Shown: positions 26,848 through 36,703 of the stretch, piece by piece
How positions within the stretch are numbered: position 1 is the stretch's first letter
How the letters are laid out: every line of letters begins with the position of its first letter
Source of the DNA: Idiomarina tyrosinivorans
GTDB taxonomy: Bacteria; Pseudomonadota; Gammaproteobacteria; Enterobacterales; Alteromonadaceae
Assembly: GCF_003987475.1 (NCBI RefSeq)
Contig: NZ_PIQH01000001.1
Coordinates: 186,001-250,000 of the forward strand
DNA: 64,000 bases
Reading direction: 5' to 3'
Program-made: the position numbers and the translations under genes
The notes under the pieces: generated by a model
What the model was told of the DNA's origin: nothing
Seen by the model: the letters and a program-made list of their open reading frames with translations, nothing else
Databases searched by the model: none

Positions 26848-27933
26848 TTAACCGTTTGCCCGTTCAAACGTTTTCATGAAATCGATTAACGCCTCTACTC
26901 CAGCAACTGGCATTGCGTTATAGATACTGGCGCGCATACCGCCGACAAAGCGGTGGCCTTTTAGCCCGACCAAACCCGCTTCGCGAGCTTCGCGTAAAAA
27001 CCGTTCGTCTAGGCTATCGTCGACGAGCTGAAAGGGTACATTCATTATCGAACGATAGTCAGTATGCACGTGGTTATGGTAGAACTCGCTACTGTCAATA
27101 AAGCCATACAATAGCGCCGCTTTATGGCGGTTTTGCTGCCCCATGGCAGCCAAACCACCCTGCGCTTTAAGCCACTCAAACACCAGCCCCGACAAATACC
27201 AAGCAAAGGTGTTCGGCGTGTTATACATCGAGTGGTCTTTCGCCTGAATGGCGTAATCCATAATCGAGCAGAGCGAGGATTGCGGCTGACCTAACAGCGA
27301 TTGCTTGACGATGGCAATCGCAAAGCCTGATGGTCCGATGTTCTTCTGCGCACCCGCGTAAATAACACCAAATTTTGATACATCAAGCGGCTCAGACAGA
27401 ATATTCGACGACATATCGGCAACAATGGGTGCATTAACCTCTGGGATTTGATGCAATGCAATGCCATCAACGGTTTCATTCGGGCAATAATGGAAGTAAG
27501 CCGCGTTATCGCTTAATTGCCATTGCTCAGGCAGCATAATGGCTTTGCCGCCGGCACGTTGCTCGGTAGAACCGACAACATTCACCTTGCCAACGAATTT
27601 TTTCGCTTCCCGAATCGCATAACCTGACCAAATGCCGGTATCAAGATAGTCTACCGTGGCTTCCGGACCAGCAATATTTTGCGGTACGGCAGAAAACTGC
27701 CCGCGACCACCACCCTGCAGAAACAGCACATGGTAATCGTCTGGCACCGCCATCAAATCCCGTAAATCCTGCTCTGCTTGTTGCGCGATGCGAACATACT
27801 CGGGGTCTCGGTGACTGATTTCCATCACCGATAACCCCAAGCCATTCCACTCTAGCAGTTCTTGCTGGGCGCGTTTCAACACCTCTTCAGGTAATGTTGC
27901 AGGCCCGGCAGAGAAGTTGAAAACGCGGCTCAT
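26848..27933 (-). CDS. serC: phosphoserine aminotransferase
   Basis: SerC transfers an amino group to 3-phosphohydroxypyruvate in serine synthesis and also acts in pyridoxal-phosphate synthesis. The 361-residue product opens with [16 protein letters not shown], has the PLP lysine in [12 protein letters not shown] near residue 195 and ends in [12 protein letters not shown] and VEALIDFM. Its ATG shares one base with the gyrA stop, so the two are translationally coupled. Confidence 0.97.
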   Translation of the reverse strand: MSRVFNFSAGPATLPEEVLKRAQQELLEWNGLGLSVMEISHRDPEYVRIAQQAEQDLRDLMAVPDDYHVLFLQGGGRGQFSAVPQNIAGPEATVDYLDTGIWSGYAIREAKKFVGKVNVVGSTEQRAGGKAIMLPEQWQLSDNAAYFHYCPNETVDGIALHQIPEVNAPIVADMSSNILSEPLDVSKFGVIYAGAQKNIGPSGFAIAIVKQSLLGQPQSSLCSIMDYAIQAKDHSMYNTPNTFAWYLSGLVFEWLKAQGGLAAMGQQNRHKAALLYGFIDSSEFYHNHVHTDYRSIMNVPFQLVDDSLDERFLREAREAGLVGLKGHRFVGGMRASIYNAMPVAGVEALIDFMKTFERANG

Positions 27934-30566
27934 TATGCTTCGTCACCCTCTGTTGGAGTCTCATCGCTCGCTGCTGCTGGGGTTTCTTCGCCCTCAGCCA
28001 ATTCAGCGAGTTCCTCTTCATCATCGATTTCGTCAATCCGCTGCAAGCCGACAACCAGTTCGTCATCGCCGGTGCGAATTAAGCGCACGCCTTGGGTATT
28101 ACGACCAACCACCGACACCTCGTTAACACGAGTTCGAACTAACGTGCCTTTGTTACTGATGAGCATAATTTGGTTGTCGTCGATCACTTCCATCGCGCCA
28201 ACCACTGCACCGTTACGCTCGCTCACTTTAATCGACACAACCCCTTTGGTTGCCCGACTTTTCGCTGGGTAATCTTCGATTGGCGTACGTTTACCAAAGC
28301 CATTTTCGGTGACGGTAAGAATAGCTGCTGACTGACCGTCTTCGTACTCACGTGGCACAATCAGCGATACGACATGTTGCTCTGGCTCCATGCGGATACC
28401 ACGAACCCCCGTTGCCGTACGTCCCATTGAACGCACTTGTGACTCATCAAAACGGACCACTTTACCGGCATCAGAAAACAACATGATTTCACTTTCACCG
28501 TTGGTGATATCCACGCCAATAAGCTCATCGCCTTCGACCAGGTTCAAGGCGATAATACCGCCGTTACGTGGCCGCGAATATTCCGTGAGCGGGGTTTTCT
28601 TAACCGTACCGTTGCGAGTCGCCATGATCACAAACTTATCTTCTGGGTAGTCACGGGTTGGCAAAATGGCGGTAATTCGCTCTTCCGCCTCTAGCGGCAA
28701 CAAGTTAACAATTGGTTTACCGCGTGCGGTGCGTGTAGCTAACGGCAATTGGTAAACCTTCATCCAATAAATTCGACCACGGGTCGAGAAGCACAAGATG
28801 GTATCGTGGGTATTGGCCACCCATAACCGTTCAACGAAGTCTTCATCTTTCATTCGCGTTGCGGCTTTACCTTTACCGCCGCGGCGCTGCGCTTCGTATT
28901 CGGTTAACGGTTGATACTTCACGTAACCTTCGTGCGACAGCGTCACCACAACGTCTTCTTCGTTAATCAAGTCTTCCATGCTGATGTCGTGCGCCGCAGC
29001 GGTAATTTCAGTACGTCGGGCATCACCGAACTCGTCGCGAACCGCTTCGAGTTCTTCACGAATCACTTCCATCAAACGCTCAGAGCTGCGCAAAATATGG
29101 AGTAGCTCTTCAATTTGTTCGAGCAACGATTTGTATTCGTCCAAAATCTTTTCGTGCTCTAGACCGGTCAGTTTGTGCAACCGTAAGTCCAAAATCGCTT
29201 GCGCTTGGTCGTCGGTTAAGCGGTATTCTTCGCCGTGGATACCATACTCTTCTGGCAGGTGGTCAGGTCGCGCTGCGTCTGAACCGGCACGCTCTAGCAT
29301 TGCTGCGACTGCGCCCAGTTTCCAAACTTGCGATACTAAACCGGCTTTCGCTTCTGCCGGCGTAGGTGAACGCCGTATCAGCTCGATCACCTCGTCAATA
29401 TTAGCCAGCGCGATCGCCAAACCTTCTAGAATGTGCGCTCGCTCACGCGCTTTGCGTAATTCGTAGACTGAACGGCGGGTAACAACTTCACGACGATGCA
29501 GAATAAAGGCATCGAGCATGTCACGCAGGTTAAACAAACGTGGCTGGTTTTTGTCCAGCGCCACCATGTTCATACCAAACACAACCTGCATCTGGGTATT
29601 CGCATACAAGTGGTTCAATACCACTTCAGCAACGTCACCACGACGAATTTCGATAACGATACGCATACCGTCTTTATCAGATTCGTCACGTAGCCCGGAA
29701 ATCCCCTCAATGCGTTTGTCTTTAACCAACTCTGCAATCTTTTCAATGAGTTTGGCTTTATTCACTTGGTAAGGTATTTCGGTCACGATAATCGATTCGC
29801 GACCGGATTTTTCGTCAACTTCAACCTCAGCTTTGGCACGCAGGTGAATACGCCCACGCCCGGTTTTATAAGCCTCGATGATGCCGGCGCGGCCTGAAAT
29901 CGACGCCGCTGTAGGGAAATCTGGCCCCGGAATATACTCCATCAGTTCATCGACGGTAATTTCCGGATTTTCGATCATGGCCAACGAGCCATTGATGACT
30001 TCAGTCAGGTTATGTGGCGGAATATTCGTCGCCATACCCACCGCAATACCGGACGAACCGTTGACTAATAAGTTTGGAATACGAGTCGGCAGAACATCAG
30101 GAATGCGTTCAGTACCGTCGTAGTTATCAACAAAATCGACCGTTTCTTTATCTAAATCGGCAAGTAAGCGATGGGCAATTTTGGCCATCCGAATTTCGGT
30201 ATAACGCATGGCCGCGGCAGAGTCACCATCGACAGACCCAAAGTTACCTTGGCCGTCTACCAGCATGTAACGCAGTGAGAATGGCTGAGCCATACGAACG
30301 ATAGTGTCGTATACCGCACTGTCACCGTGAGGGTGATATTTACCGATAACGTCACCAACCACACGCGCGGATTTTTTATATGGCTTATTGAAGTCGTTGC
30401 GGAGTTCGTTCATCGCGAACAAAACGCGACGGTGAACTGGCTTCAAACCATCGCGAACATCGGGCAAGGCCCGCCCTACGATTACGCTCATGGCATAATC
30501 AAGGTAAGAACTTTTCAGCTCGTCTTCGATATTTACCGGTACTACTTCTCTGGCAAGATCGCTCAT
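27933..30566 (-). CDS. gyrA: DNA gyrase subunit A
   Basis: GyrA cuts and rejoins DNA while GyrB uses ATP to introduce negative supercoils. The 877-residue product has the catalytic Tyr122 in [10 protein letters not shown] and the C-terminal beta-pinwheel with the GyrA box QRRGGKGK. In the quinolone-resistance region Ser83 and Asp87 (GDSAVYDTI) are the sensitive residues. An acidic tail ([12 protein letters not shown]) ends the protein. It heads the gyrA-serC-hisC-aroA chain. A possible -10 TACAAT lies about 50 bases before the start (30621-30616). Confidence 0.98.
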   Translation of the reverse strand: MSDLAREVVPVNIEDELKSSYLDYAMSVIVGRALPDVRDGLKPVHRRVLFAMNELRNDFNKPYKKSARVVGDVIGKYHPHGDSAVYDTIVRMAQPFSLRYMLVDGQGNFGSVDGDSAAAMRYTEIRMAKIAHRLLADLDKETVDFVDNYDGTERIPDVLPTRIPNLLVNGSSGIAVGMATNIPPHNLTEVINGSLAMIENPEITVDELMEYIPGPDFPTAASISGRAGIIEAYKTGRGRIHLRAKAEVEVDEKSGRESIIVTEIPYQVNKAKLIEKIAELVKDKRIEGISGLRDESDKDGMRIVIEIRRGDVAEVVLNHLYANTQMQVVFGMNMVALDKNQPRLFNLRDMLDAFILHRREVVTRRSVYELRKARERAHILEGLAIALANIDEVIELIRRSPTPAEAKAGLVSQVWKLGAVAAMLERAGSDAARPDHLPEEYGIHGEEYRLTDDQAQAILDLRLHKLTGLEHEKILDEYKSLLEQIEELLHILRSSERLMEVIREELEAVRDEFGDARRTEITAAAHDISMEDLINEEDVVVTLSHEGYVKYQPLTEYEAQRRGGKGKAATRMKDEDFVERLWVANTHDTILCFSTRGRIYWMKVYQLPLATRTARGKPIVNLLPLEAEERITAILPTRDYPEDKFVIMATRNGTVKKTPLTEYSRPRNGGIIALNLVEGDELIGVDITNGESEIMLFSDAGKVVRFDESQVRSMGRTATGVRGIRMEPEQHVVSLIVPREYEDGQSAAILTVTENGFGKRTPIEDYPAKSRATKGVVSIKVSERNGAVVGAMEVIDDNQIMLISNKGTLVRTRVNEVSVVGRNTQGVRLIRTGDDELVVGLQRIDEIDDEEELAELAEGEETPAAASDETPTEGDEA

Positions 30567-30715
30567 ATGATTGTCCCTAAAAGATCTGCGAGTTCGTTGT
30601 TATTTTAATTCTGCCATTGTAACCATACCTGACCCGCCACGCACCCTCTTTTTCTTTTTTGGGTGGTCAGGTAGACTGACCGCCCCCTGCGGCAAAATCA
30701 GAGAGCATCGAGGCC
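30567..30715. promoter_or_regulatory. divergent gyrA/ubiG control region
   Basis: The gap holds a possible gyrA -10 (minus strand TACAAT, 30621-30616), a long pyrimidine run on the plus strand (about 30646-30659) and a perfect inverted repeat GGTCAG-N5-CTGACC (30665-30681) about 35 bases before ubiG. The repeat could be an operator; no known regulator is matched. Confidence 0.35.
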
Positions 30716-31429
30716 ATGACATCAGAGCACACCAACAACGTTGATCCAAAGGAAATTGAGAAGTTTTCCGCAATCGCTTCGCGGTGGTGGGATACCGAAG
30801 GTGAGTTTGCTCCTTTGCACAAAATTAATCCGCTCCGGACACAGTTTATCCAGGAGCAAAGCCACGGGTTGTTTGGTAAAAAGGTGCTTGATGTTGGCTG
30901 TGGTGGAGGCCTGTTGGCGGAGGCCATGGCCAAACACAAAGCGGATGTCACCGCCATCGATTTGGCACAAGACTCGCTGCAGGTTGCCAAACTTCACGCC
31001 CTCGAGTCTGGGTTAACCATAGACTATCAATGCATCGCCGTAGAACAGTTAGCACAGCAACAGGCGGGACAGTTTGACGTCGTCACCTGTTTGGAAATGC
31101 TTGAGCACGTTCCCGATCCGCAAGCTATCGTCGCGGCGTGTGGGCAGTTGCTAAAACCCGGTGGTGTCGCCATTTTCTCGACGTTGAATCGCAATCCGAA
31201 ATCTTGGTTACTGGGCATCGTAGCCGCAGAGTATATTCTGCAGTGGGTTCCCAAAGGAACACATCAACATCAACGTTTCATTAAGCCGTCAGAGCTACTG
31301 CGTTGGACCGATGCGGCAGGATTGCATGCCAAAGCCATGAACGGTTTAACCTACAACCCTTGGGGTGGTTTCGCACTGCATCCGACAGATGTTGATGTCA
31401 ATTACATCGTCGCGCTGGAAAAACGCTAA
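30716..31429 (+). CDS. ubiG: ubiquinone biosynthesis O-methyltransferase
   Basis: UbiG carries out both O-methylations of ubiquinone synthesis. The 237-residue SAM enzyme has the family N-terminus [20 protein letters not shown], motif [16 protein letters not shown] near residue 60, [11 protein letters not shown] near 122 and LNRNPKSWL. Its position next to gyrA and before gph matches E. coli and Pseudomonas. It shares one base with gph. Confidence 0.97.
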   Translation: MTSEHTNNVDPKEIEKFSAIASRWWDTEGEFAPLHKINPLRTQFIQEQSHGLFGKKVLDVGCGGGLLAEAMAKHKADVTAIDLAQDSLQVAKLHALESGLTIDYQCIAVEQLAQQQAGQFDVVTCLEMLEHVPDPQAIVAACGQLLKPGGVAIFSTLNRNPKSWLLGIVAAEYILQWVPKGTHQHQRFIKPSELLRWTDAAGLHAKAMNGLTYNPWGGFALHPTDVDVNYIVALEKR

Positions 31430-32091
31430 TGATAGAAACCACAGATAAGCCGCAAGCGGTATTATTCGACCTTGATGGTACGTTGTTAGATACCGCGCCA
31501 GATTTGGGCGCTGCGCTTAATCAGGTGTTACGCGACCACGGCCAAGCAGAAGTAGCGGAGCAGCATTACACGCCGTTAGCTTCGCACGGCGCCAAAGGAC
31601 TTTTACAACTGGGCTTCGGCGAGTTTTACCACGCCAATCAACAAGCCCTTCGGAAGGCTTTTTTGGCCGCGTACCAAAACAATATTGCCCAGCATACCCG
31701 GCTCTACGACGGTGTAGAGGAAGTACTGAACGGGCTTGCTGAACGCCGTATTAAGGTCGCCATTGTCACTAACAAGCCGGCATTTCTCACGGAACAACTA
31801 CTGCCCTACTTTGCTTCGCTCGCGACTATCGACGTTGTGGTAAGCGGCGATACCCTTGCTGAAGCCAAACCATCGCCAGCGCCTTTGCTCTATGCTGCTG
31901 AACAATTGGGTGTTGATGCCAAACAGTGTTGGTATGTTGGCGATGCCGAACGTGATATGCAGGCAGGCAAGGCAGCCGACATGCGAACCGCCTTGGCTGA
32001 GTACGGCTATATTTTACCCGCGGAGCAGCCCGAAAAGTGGCTAGCCGACCACCGCTTAAAACACCCAACCGAATTACTGGCGTTGCTTTAA
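31429..32091 (+). CDS. gph: phosphoglycolate phosphatase-like HAD hydrolase
   Basis: The 220-residue HAD protein follows ubiG as in Pseudomonas, where the gene is called mupP or gph and, in that genus, acts on N-acetylmuramate 6-phosphate for cell-wall recycling. Motifs are FDLDGTLLDTAPDL near residue 13, VTNKPAF near 106, AKPSPAPLL near 145 and VGDAERDMQAG near 164. Fold and activity class are clear; the choice between phosphoglycolate and muramate phosphate cannot be made from sequence here. Confidence 0.9.
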   Translation: MIETTDKPQAVLFDLDGTLLDTAPDLGAALNQVLRDHGQAEVAEQHYTPLASHGAKGLLQLGFGEFYHANQQALRKAFLAAYQNNIAQHTRLYDGVEEVLNGLAERRIKVAIVTNKPAFLTEQLLPYFASLATIDVVVSGDTLAEAKPSPAPLLYAAEQLGVDAKQCWYVGDAERDMQAGKAADMRTALAEYGYILPAEQPEKWLADHRLKHPTELLALL

Positions 32092-32135
32092 GCGACAAGT
32101 TCAAGCGCTATCAGTGAATCGCTGCTGCAATCTTT

Positions 32136-32160
32136 AGACCACAAGATATAGTGGTCTTTA
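32136..32160 (+). terminator. possible gph terminator
   Basis: AGACCAC and GTGGTCT form a seven-base stem with an eight-base loop, followed by TTTAGC. The T-run is short, so it is a weak intrinsic terminator at best. Confidence 0.45.
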
Positions 32161-32161
32161 G

Positions 32162-32190
32162 CAAAACACAGTCGCACCCCTTGTGTTTTG
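32162..32190. repeat. inverted repeat in the gph-nrdA gap
   Basis: CAAAACACA and TGTGTTTTG are perfect nine-base arms around an 11-base loop, immediately after the gph hairpin. The rest of the 395-base gap is AT-rich and holds the nrdA promoter and NrdR boxes; I see no gene in it. Confidence 0.5.
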
Positions 32191-32343
32191 GGCGTTAGAT
32201 TATTCTCCTTTAAACAGCCTTTTTAATCGAAAAAAATATTATTAAAAAATTCAACATTTGTCGCAGCGTAAGCTCCGCAAAGGGTTGCAATAAATCAAGC
32301 CCAGCGACCCCAGTTTTTTTCTCTTTTTTTCACTCCGCGCGAC

Positions 32344-32372
32344 TTGATCAAGCTGCGCCTTACGCCTAGCAT
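32344..32372 (+). promoter_or_regulatory. nrdA promoter candidate
   Basis: TTGATC, a 17-base spacer and TAGCAT form a good sigma-70 promoter about 115 bases before nrdA. The first NrdR box lies about ten bases past the expected start, where a bound repressor would block transcription. Confidence 0.5.
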
Positions 32373-32388
32373 ACGGGTTAATCAACAA

Positions 32389-32404
32389 CCCCAAGATATT
32401 GTGT
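32389..32404 (+). promoter_or_regulatory. NrdR box 1
   Basis: CCCCAAGATATTGTGT matches 13 of 16 positions of the NrdR consensus acaCwATATaTwGtgt. NrdR is the (d)ATP-sensing repressor of ribonucleotide reductase genes and normally binds two such boxes. Confidence 0.7.
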
Positions 32405-32429
32405 AAAAACCGTACTGAACAACAAATCA

Positions 32430-32445
32430 ACACTATATCTAGTGG
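32430..32445 (+). promoter_or_regulatory. NrdR box 2
   Basis: ACACTATATCTAGTGG matches 14 of 16 consensus positions. It begins 41 bases after box 1, about four helical turns, so both boxes face the same side of the DNA as expected for cooperative NrdR binding. Confidence 0.75.
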
Positions 32446-32486
32446 CTACAAATTAATAACAAACATACAAGAGTCGAGCGCTAACC

Positions 32487-34829
32487 ATGAACCAACAGCT
32501 ATTTGTCACCAAACGCAGCGGCGAACGCGAACCGTTGAACTTGGACAAAATCCACCGAGTGATTTTGTGGGCAGCAGAAGGTCTTCACAATGTCTCCGCC
32601 TCACAAGTGGAAATTAAGTCTCACATTCAGTTTTACGACGGTATAAAAACCGAAGACATTCACGAGACCATCATCAAGGCTGCGGCTGACCTGATTTCGG
32701 AAGATGCGCCCGACTATCAATACATGGCTGCGCGCCTCGCCATTTTCCATCTTCGCAAAAAGGCCTTTGGTCAGTTCGAACCGCCGCGGTTATACGACCA
32801 TGTGCGCTCGATGGTGGAATCAGGCCGCTATGACAAACATTTGTTGGAAGACTATAGCCAAGCTGAATTCGAAGAAATGGAAGACTTCATCGATCATTGG
32901 CGTGACATGAACTTCTCTTACGCTGCGGTGAAGCAATTAGAAGGTAAGTATTTAGTCCAAAACCGCGTCTCTGGAGAAATTTACGAAAGTGCCCAGTTCT
33001 TGTATGTGTTGGTGGCGGCGTGCTTGTTTGCTAACTATCCGAAAAACGAGCGGATGGACTATGTTCGTCGCTTCTACGACGCTACTTCAACCTTCAAAAT
33101 TTCGCTGCCTACGCCAATCATGTCTGGTGTTCGTACGCCAACGCGTCAGTTCAGCTCTTGCGTACTCATCGAGACCGGCGACAGCTTAGATTCGATCAAC
33201 GCCACCGCGAGCGCGATTGTGAAGTATGTGTCACAGCGTGCAGGGATCGGTATTAACGCCGGTCGCATCCGTGCTTTAGGTAGCCCTATCCGCAACGGCG
33301 AAGCCTTCCACACCGGTTGTATCCCATTCTACAAATATTTCCAAACGGCTGTGAAAAGCTGCTCGCAAGGCGGTGTCCGTGGTGGTGCAGCAACCCTATT
33401 CTACCCGCTATGGCACTTAGAAGTAGAAAGCCTGTTGGTGTTGAAAAATAACCGTGGTGTTGAAGAAAACCGTGTTCGCCACCTAGATTACGGTGTGCAA
33501 TTTAACCGTTTAATGTATCAGCGTTTGATCAAAGACGACTATATTACATTGTTTAGTCCTTCAGACGTACCGGGGCTTTACGACGCATTCTTCCAAGATC
33601 AGAACGAGTTTGAACGGCTCTACGTGCAATATGAAGCGGATGACAGCATTCGTAAAAAACGCATTAAAGCCATTGAGCTGTTTGGTTTATTTATGCAAGA
33701 GCGAGCAAGCACCGGGCGTATTTATTTGCAGAACGTTGACCACTGCAATACCCACAGCCCGTTTGATGCTAAAGTCGCGCCTATCAAACAGAGTAACCTG
33801 TGCTTGGAAATTGCTCTACCGACCAAGCCATTGGCGCATGTTAATGACGAAGAAGGCGAAATTGCGCTATGTACCCTGTCAGCATTTAACCTTGGCGCTA
33901 TCGAGTCGTTAGACGACTTAGAAGGCTTAGCTGAACTGGCCGTTCGCGCGCTGGACAGCTTATTAGACTATCAAGAGTACCCGGTGCCCGCGGCACGTAA
34001 CGCGACCATGAACCGTCGTACCTTGGGTATTGGTGTGATTAACTTTGCCTATTACCTAGCAAAACACGGTGTACGTTATTCTGACGGTTCTGCTAACGGC
34101 CTCATTCATAAAACCTTTGAGGCGATTCAGTACTACCTGATGAAGGCGTCGATGGAATTGGCAAAAGAGAAAGGTGCTTGTCCGAAATTTAACGAAACCA
34201 CCTACTCGCAAGGCAAAATGCCAATTGATACGTACAAGAAAGATGTGGATGCGATCTGCAACGAGCCACTGCATCTTGATTGGGATCAGTTGCGCAAAGA
34301 TATTCAGCAACACGGCATGCGTAACTCAACGCTATCGGCGCTGATGCCGTCAGAGACCTCGTCGCAGATTTCTAACGCAACCAACGGCATTGAGCCGCCG
34401 CGTGGCTACGTCAGTATCAAAGCCTCAAAAGATGGTGTAACTAAGCAAGTTGTACCGGACTACGAGAACCTTAAAGACCAGTACGAACTGTTGTGGAGTA
34501 TTCCAAATAACAAAGGTTACTTGGAATTGGTGGGCATTATGCAGAAATTCGTAGACCAGACCATTTCTGCCAATACCAACTACGACCCAGGCAAATTTGA
34601 TGCCGGCAAAGTACCGATGAAACAGTTGTTACAAGACTTGCTGTACGCCTACAAACTGGGTGTAAAAACCATGTACTACCACAACACCCGTGACGGTGCA
34701 GCGGATAACCAGTCAGACTTAGCAGCGAAGATGGCGAAGCACTCGCCCAAAACGGCAGAGCAACTTGAACAACAAGCGGCTGTGATTGAAGAAGATGATG
34801 ATTGCGCCGGCGGCGCTTGCAAAATTTAA
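32487..34829 (+). CDS. nrdA: class Ia ribonucleotide reductase, alpha subunit
   Basis: NrdA reduces ribonucleoside diphosphates to deoxy forms under aerobic conditions. The 780-residue product has the N-terminal ATP-cone that senses ATP/dATP, the active-site region RQFSSCVLIETGDSLDS near residue 218, the second redox Cys and radical residues in NLCLEIALP, and the C-terminal shuttle pair CAGGAC. The operon order nrdA-nrdB-yfaE-grxA supplies both the reductase and its electron and radical maintenance partners. Confidence 0.98.
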   Translation: MNQQLFVTKRSGEREPLNLDKIHRVILWAAEGLHNVSASQVEIKSHIQFYDGIKTEDIHETIIKAAADLISEDAPDYQYMAARLAIFHLRKKAFGQFEPPRLYDHVRSMVESGRYDKHLLEDYSQAEFEEMEDFIDHWRDMNFSYAAVKQLEGKYLVQNRVSGEIYESAQFLYVLVAACLFANYPKNERMDYVRRFYDATSTFKISLPTPIMSGVRTPTRQFSSCVLIETGDSLDSINATASAIVKYVSQRAGIGINAGRIRALGSPIRNGEAFHTGCIPFYKYFQTAVKSCSQGGVRGGAATLFYPLWHLEVESLLVLKNNRGVEENRVRHLDYGVQFNRLMYQRLIKDDYITLFSPSDVPGLYDAFFQDQNEFERLYVQYEADDSIRKKRIKAIELFGLFMQERASTGRIYLQNVDHCNTHSPFDAKVAPIKQSNLCLEIALPTKPLAHVNDEEGEIALCTLSAFNLGAIESLDDLEGLAELAVRALDSLLDYQEYPVPAARNATMNRRTLGIGVINFAYYLAKHGVRYSDGSANGLIHKTFEAIQYYLMKASMELAKEKGACPKFNETTYSQGKMPIDTYKKDVDAICNEPLHLDWDQLRKDIQQHGMRNSTLSALMPSETSSQISNATNGIEPPRGYVSIKASKDGVTKQVVPDYENLKDQYELLWSIPNNKGYLELVGIMQKFVDQTISANTNYDPGKFDAGKVPMKQLLQDLLYAYKLGVKTMYYHNTRDGAADNQSDLAAKMAKHSPKTAEQLEQQAAVIEEDDDCAGGACKI

Positions 34830-34850
34830 TCAATAGGACGCATTTGAATT

Positions 34851-35981
34851 ATGTCGTACTCAACGTTTAATCAGGAACAAACGAACCCTTTAGCGGAACC
34901 GATGTTTTTCGGTAACCCGGTGAATGTGGCCCGATATGACCAGCAAAAGCACAGCATTTTTGAAAAGCTTATCGAAAAGCAAATCAGCTTTTTCTGGCGT
35001 CCTGAGGAAGTCGATGTAAGCCGTGACCGTGTCGACTTCGATAAACTGACCAACAGCGAAAAGCATATTTTTATTTCTAACCTAAAATATCAAACGTTGT
35101 TAGATTCAGTGCAGGGTCGCAGTCCAAATATTGCCCTGCTGCCGATTGTCTCTATCCCGGAGTTAGAAACGTGGATTGAGACGTGGTCGTTTTTCGAAAC
35201 CATTCACTCGCGCTCATATACCCATATTCTGCGGAATTTATTCTCTGATCCGAGCGAAGTGTTTGAAGACATCGTGATTAACCGCGAAATTAAAGTCCGT
35301 GCTAACGATATTTCACGTTACTACGATGACTTAATTTTCCATACCCAGCTTTGGCAAACCCATGGCGAAGGTGAAGTGGAAGTCGACGGCAAAACGTATA
35401 ACATCAGCCAACGCGAACTGAAGAAAAAGCTGTTTTTATGCATCAACTCGGTGAATGCATTAGAAGCCATTCGCTTTTATGTCAGCTTCGCCTGTACCTT
35501 TGCTTTCGCCGAACGTGAATTGATGGAAGGTAACTCAAAAATCATCCGTCTGATTGCTCGCGACGAAAACTTACACTTAACTTCAACTCAACACATCTTG
35601 AACTTATGGCAATATGGCGAAGATGATCCAGAGATGAAGGAGATTGCTGAGGAACTTCGCGAAGAAGCTAAGCAAATATTCATGACCGCCGTAGAGCAAG
35701 AAAAGCAATGGGCACATTACCTCTTCCGTGACGGTTCTATGATCGGTCTTAACGAGAGCATGCTGTGCCAGTACGTCGAATATATTGCGAACCTTCGGAT
35801 GGAGGCCATCGGCTTTGACGCACCATTCGAACAACGCTCTAACCCACTACCTTGGATGAACAAGTACTTGGTATCAGACAATGTTCAAGTGGCGCCACAA
35901 GAAGCGGAAATCAGTTCTTACTTAGTGGGACAAATCGATAGCGAAGTGAGTGCCTCCGATTTAGGCGATTTTGATCTGTAA
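34851..35981 (+). CDS. nrdB: class Ia ribonucleotide reductase, beta subunit
   Basis: NrdB houses the diiron-tyrosyl radical that starts the reaction in NrdA. The 376-residue product has [14 protein letters not shown] near residue 45, the metal-ligand helices [14 protein letters not shown] near 120 and [17 protein letters not shown] near 228, and an acidic C-terminal tail ([10 protein letters not shown]) that docks on NrdA. It starts 21 bases after nrdA. Confidence 0.98.
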   Translation: MSYSTFNQEQTNPLAEPMFFGNPVNVARYDQQKHSIFEKLIEKQISFFWRPEEVDVSRDRVDFDKLTNSEKHIFISNLKYQTLLDSVQGRSPNIALLPIVSIPELETWIETWSFFETIHSRSYTHILRNLFSDPSEVFEDIVINREIKVRANDISRYYDDLIFHTQLWQTHGEGEVEVDGKTYNISQRELKKKLFLCINSVNALEAIRFYVSFACTFAFAERELMEGNSKIIRLIARDENLHLTSTQHILNLWQYGEDDPEMKEIAEELREEAKQIFMTAVEQEKQWAHYLFRDGSMIGLNESMLCQYVEYIANLRMEAIGFDAPFEQRSNPLPWMNKYLVSDNVQVAPQEAEISSYLVGQIDSEVSASDLGDFDL

Positions 35982-35986
35982 CGCCA

Positions 35987-36247
35987 ATGTCGAATTCTTT
36001 TAAAGTGGTAGTCAACGGTCAGCAAACGCTGACCGTTGATGCTTCCGAGGGCACACTTTTAGACGCTCTCGAATCGCAACAAGTTGAAGTACATTACCAC
36101 TGTCGTAATGGTTTTTGCGGTGCCTGCCGGACTAAATTAAAAAGCGGCAGCGTCAGCTATATCAATGAGCCCTTAGCATTTGTCAGGCCTGGAGATATTC
36201 TACCCTGTTGTTGTGTGCCAACCTCAGACTTAGAAATCGACCATTAA
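35987..36247 (+). CDS. yfaE: 2Fe-2S ferredoxin YfaE
   Basis: YfaE delivers electrons for making and repairing the NrdB diiron-tyrosyl cofactor. The 86-residue plant-type ferredoxin has the cluster ligands CRNGFCGACR (residues 38-47) and a later Cys in DILPCCCVP. It starts five bases after nrdB, so it is in the same transcript, as in E. coli. Confidence 0.95.
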   Translation: MSNSFKVVVNGQQTLTVDASEGTLLDALESQQVEVHYHCRNGFCGACRTKLKSGSVSYINEPLAFVRPGDILPCCCVPTSDLEIDH

Positions 36248-36282
36248 TCGAAATTTTCGATAACAGATATCGCTCGACTCCA

Positions 36283-36312
36283 TTGTCAATGTCCCCTGCA
36301 ATTAGCGATAAT
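36283..36312 (+). promoter_or_regulatory. possible grxA promoter
   Basis: TTGTCA, an 18-base spacer and GATAAT lie about 50 bases before grxA. In E. coli grxA has its own OxyR-controlled promoter; I cannot confirm an OxyR site here. Confidence 0.4.
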
Positions 36313-36360
36313 ACGCCCACGCCATTAGGCAACAGTTAATCAATTAAGGAAGGTGAAACA

Positions 36361-36627
36361 ATGTTTACCGTGATTTTTGGCCGTCCAGGCTGTCCATTTT
36401 GCGTACGTGCCAAAGATGCTGCCGAGCAGTTGAAAGCAGACCGCGACGATTTCGATTATCGCTACGTGGACATTCATGCAGAAGGCATTTCCAAAGCAGA
36501 CTTGGAAAAAACGGTCGGTAAGCCGGTTCATACCGTACCGCAAATTTTTATCGATGAAACCCACATTGGTGGCTATACCGAATTCGAAGCCTACGCGCGT
36601 GAACACTTAGGATTATTTGCCGCTTAA
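36361..36627 (+). CDS. grxA: glutaredoxin 1
   Basis: GrxA is a GSH-dependent dithiol reductant for ribonucleotide reductase. The 88-residue product has the active site GCPFC (Cys11, Cys14), TVPQIFIDETHIGGY with the cis-proline, and the GrxA-type N-terminus MFTVIFGRPG. A strong AGGAAGGTG precedes the ATG. It follows the nrd genes, consistent with electron supply to NrdA. Confidence 0.97.
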   Translation: MFTVIFGRPGCPFCVRAKDAAEQLKADRDDFDYRYVDIHAEGISKADLEKTVGKPVHTVPQIFIDETHIGGYTEFEAYAREHLGLFAA

Positions 36628-36663
36628 ATTACTACTTTAGCGCGTCAAATCATCCCAAGACGA

Positions 36664-36697
36664 AGCCCTGCTAGTCACGCACTAGCGGGGCTTTTTA
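36664..36697 (+). terminator. intrinsic terminator after grxA
   Basis: AGCCCTGCTAGT and ACTAGCGGGGCT form a 12-pair stem with one G-U pair and a five-base loop, followed by CTTTTTAA. It separates grxA from the convergent hrpA. Confidence 0.88.
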
Positions 36698-36703
36698 ATG
36701 GCC

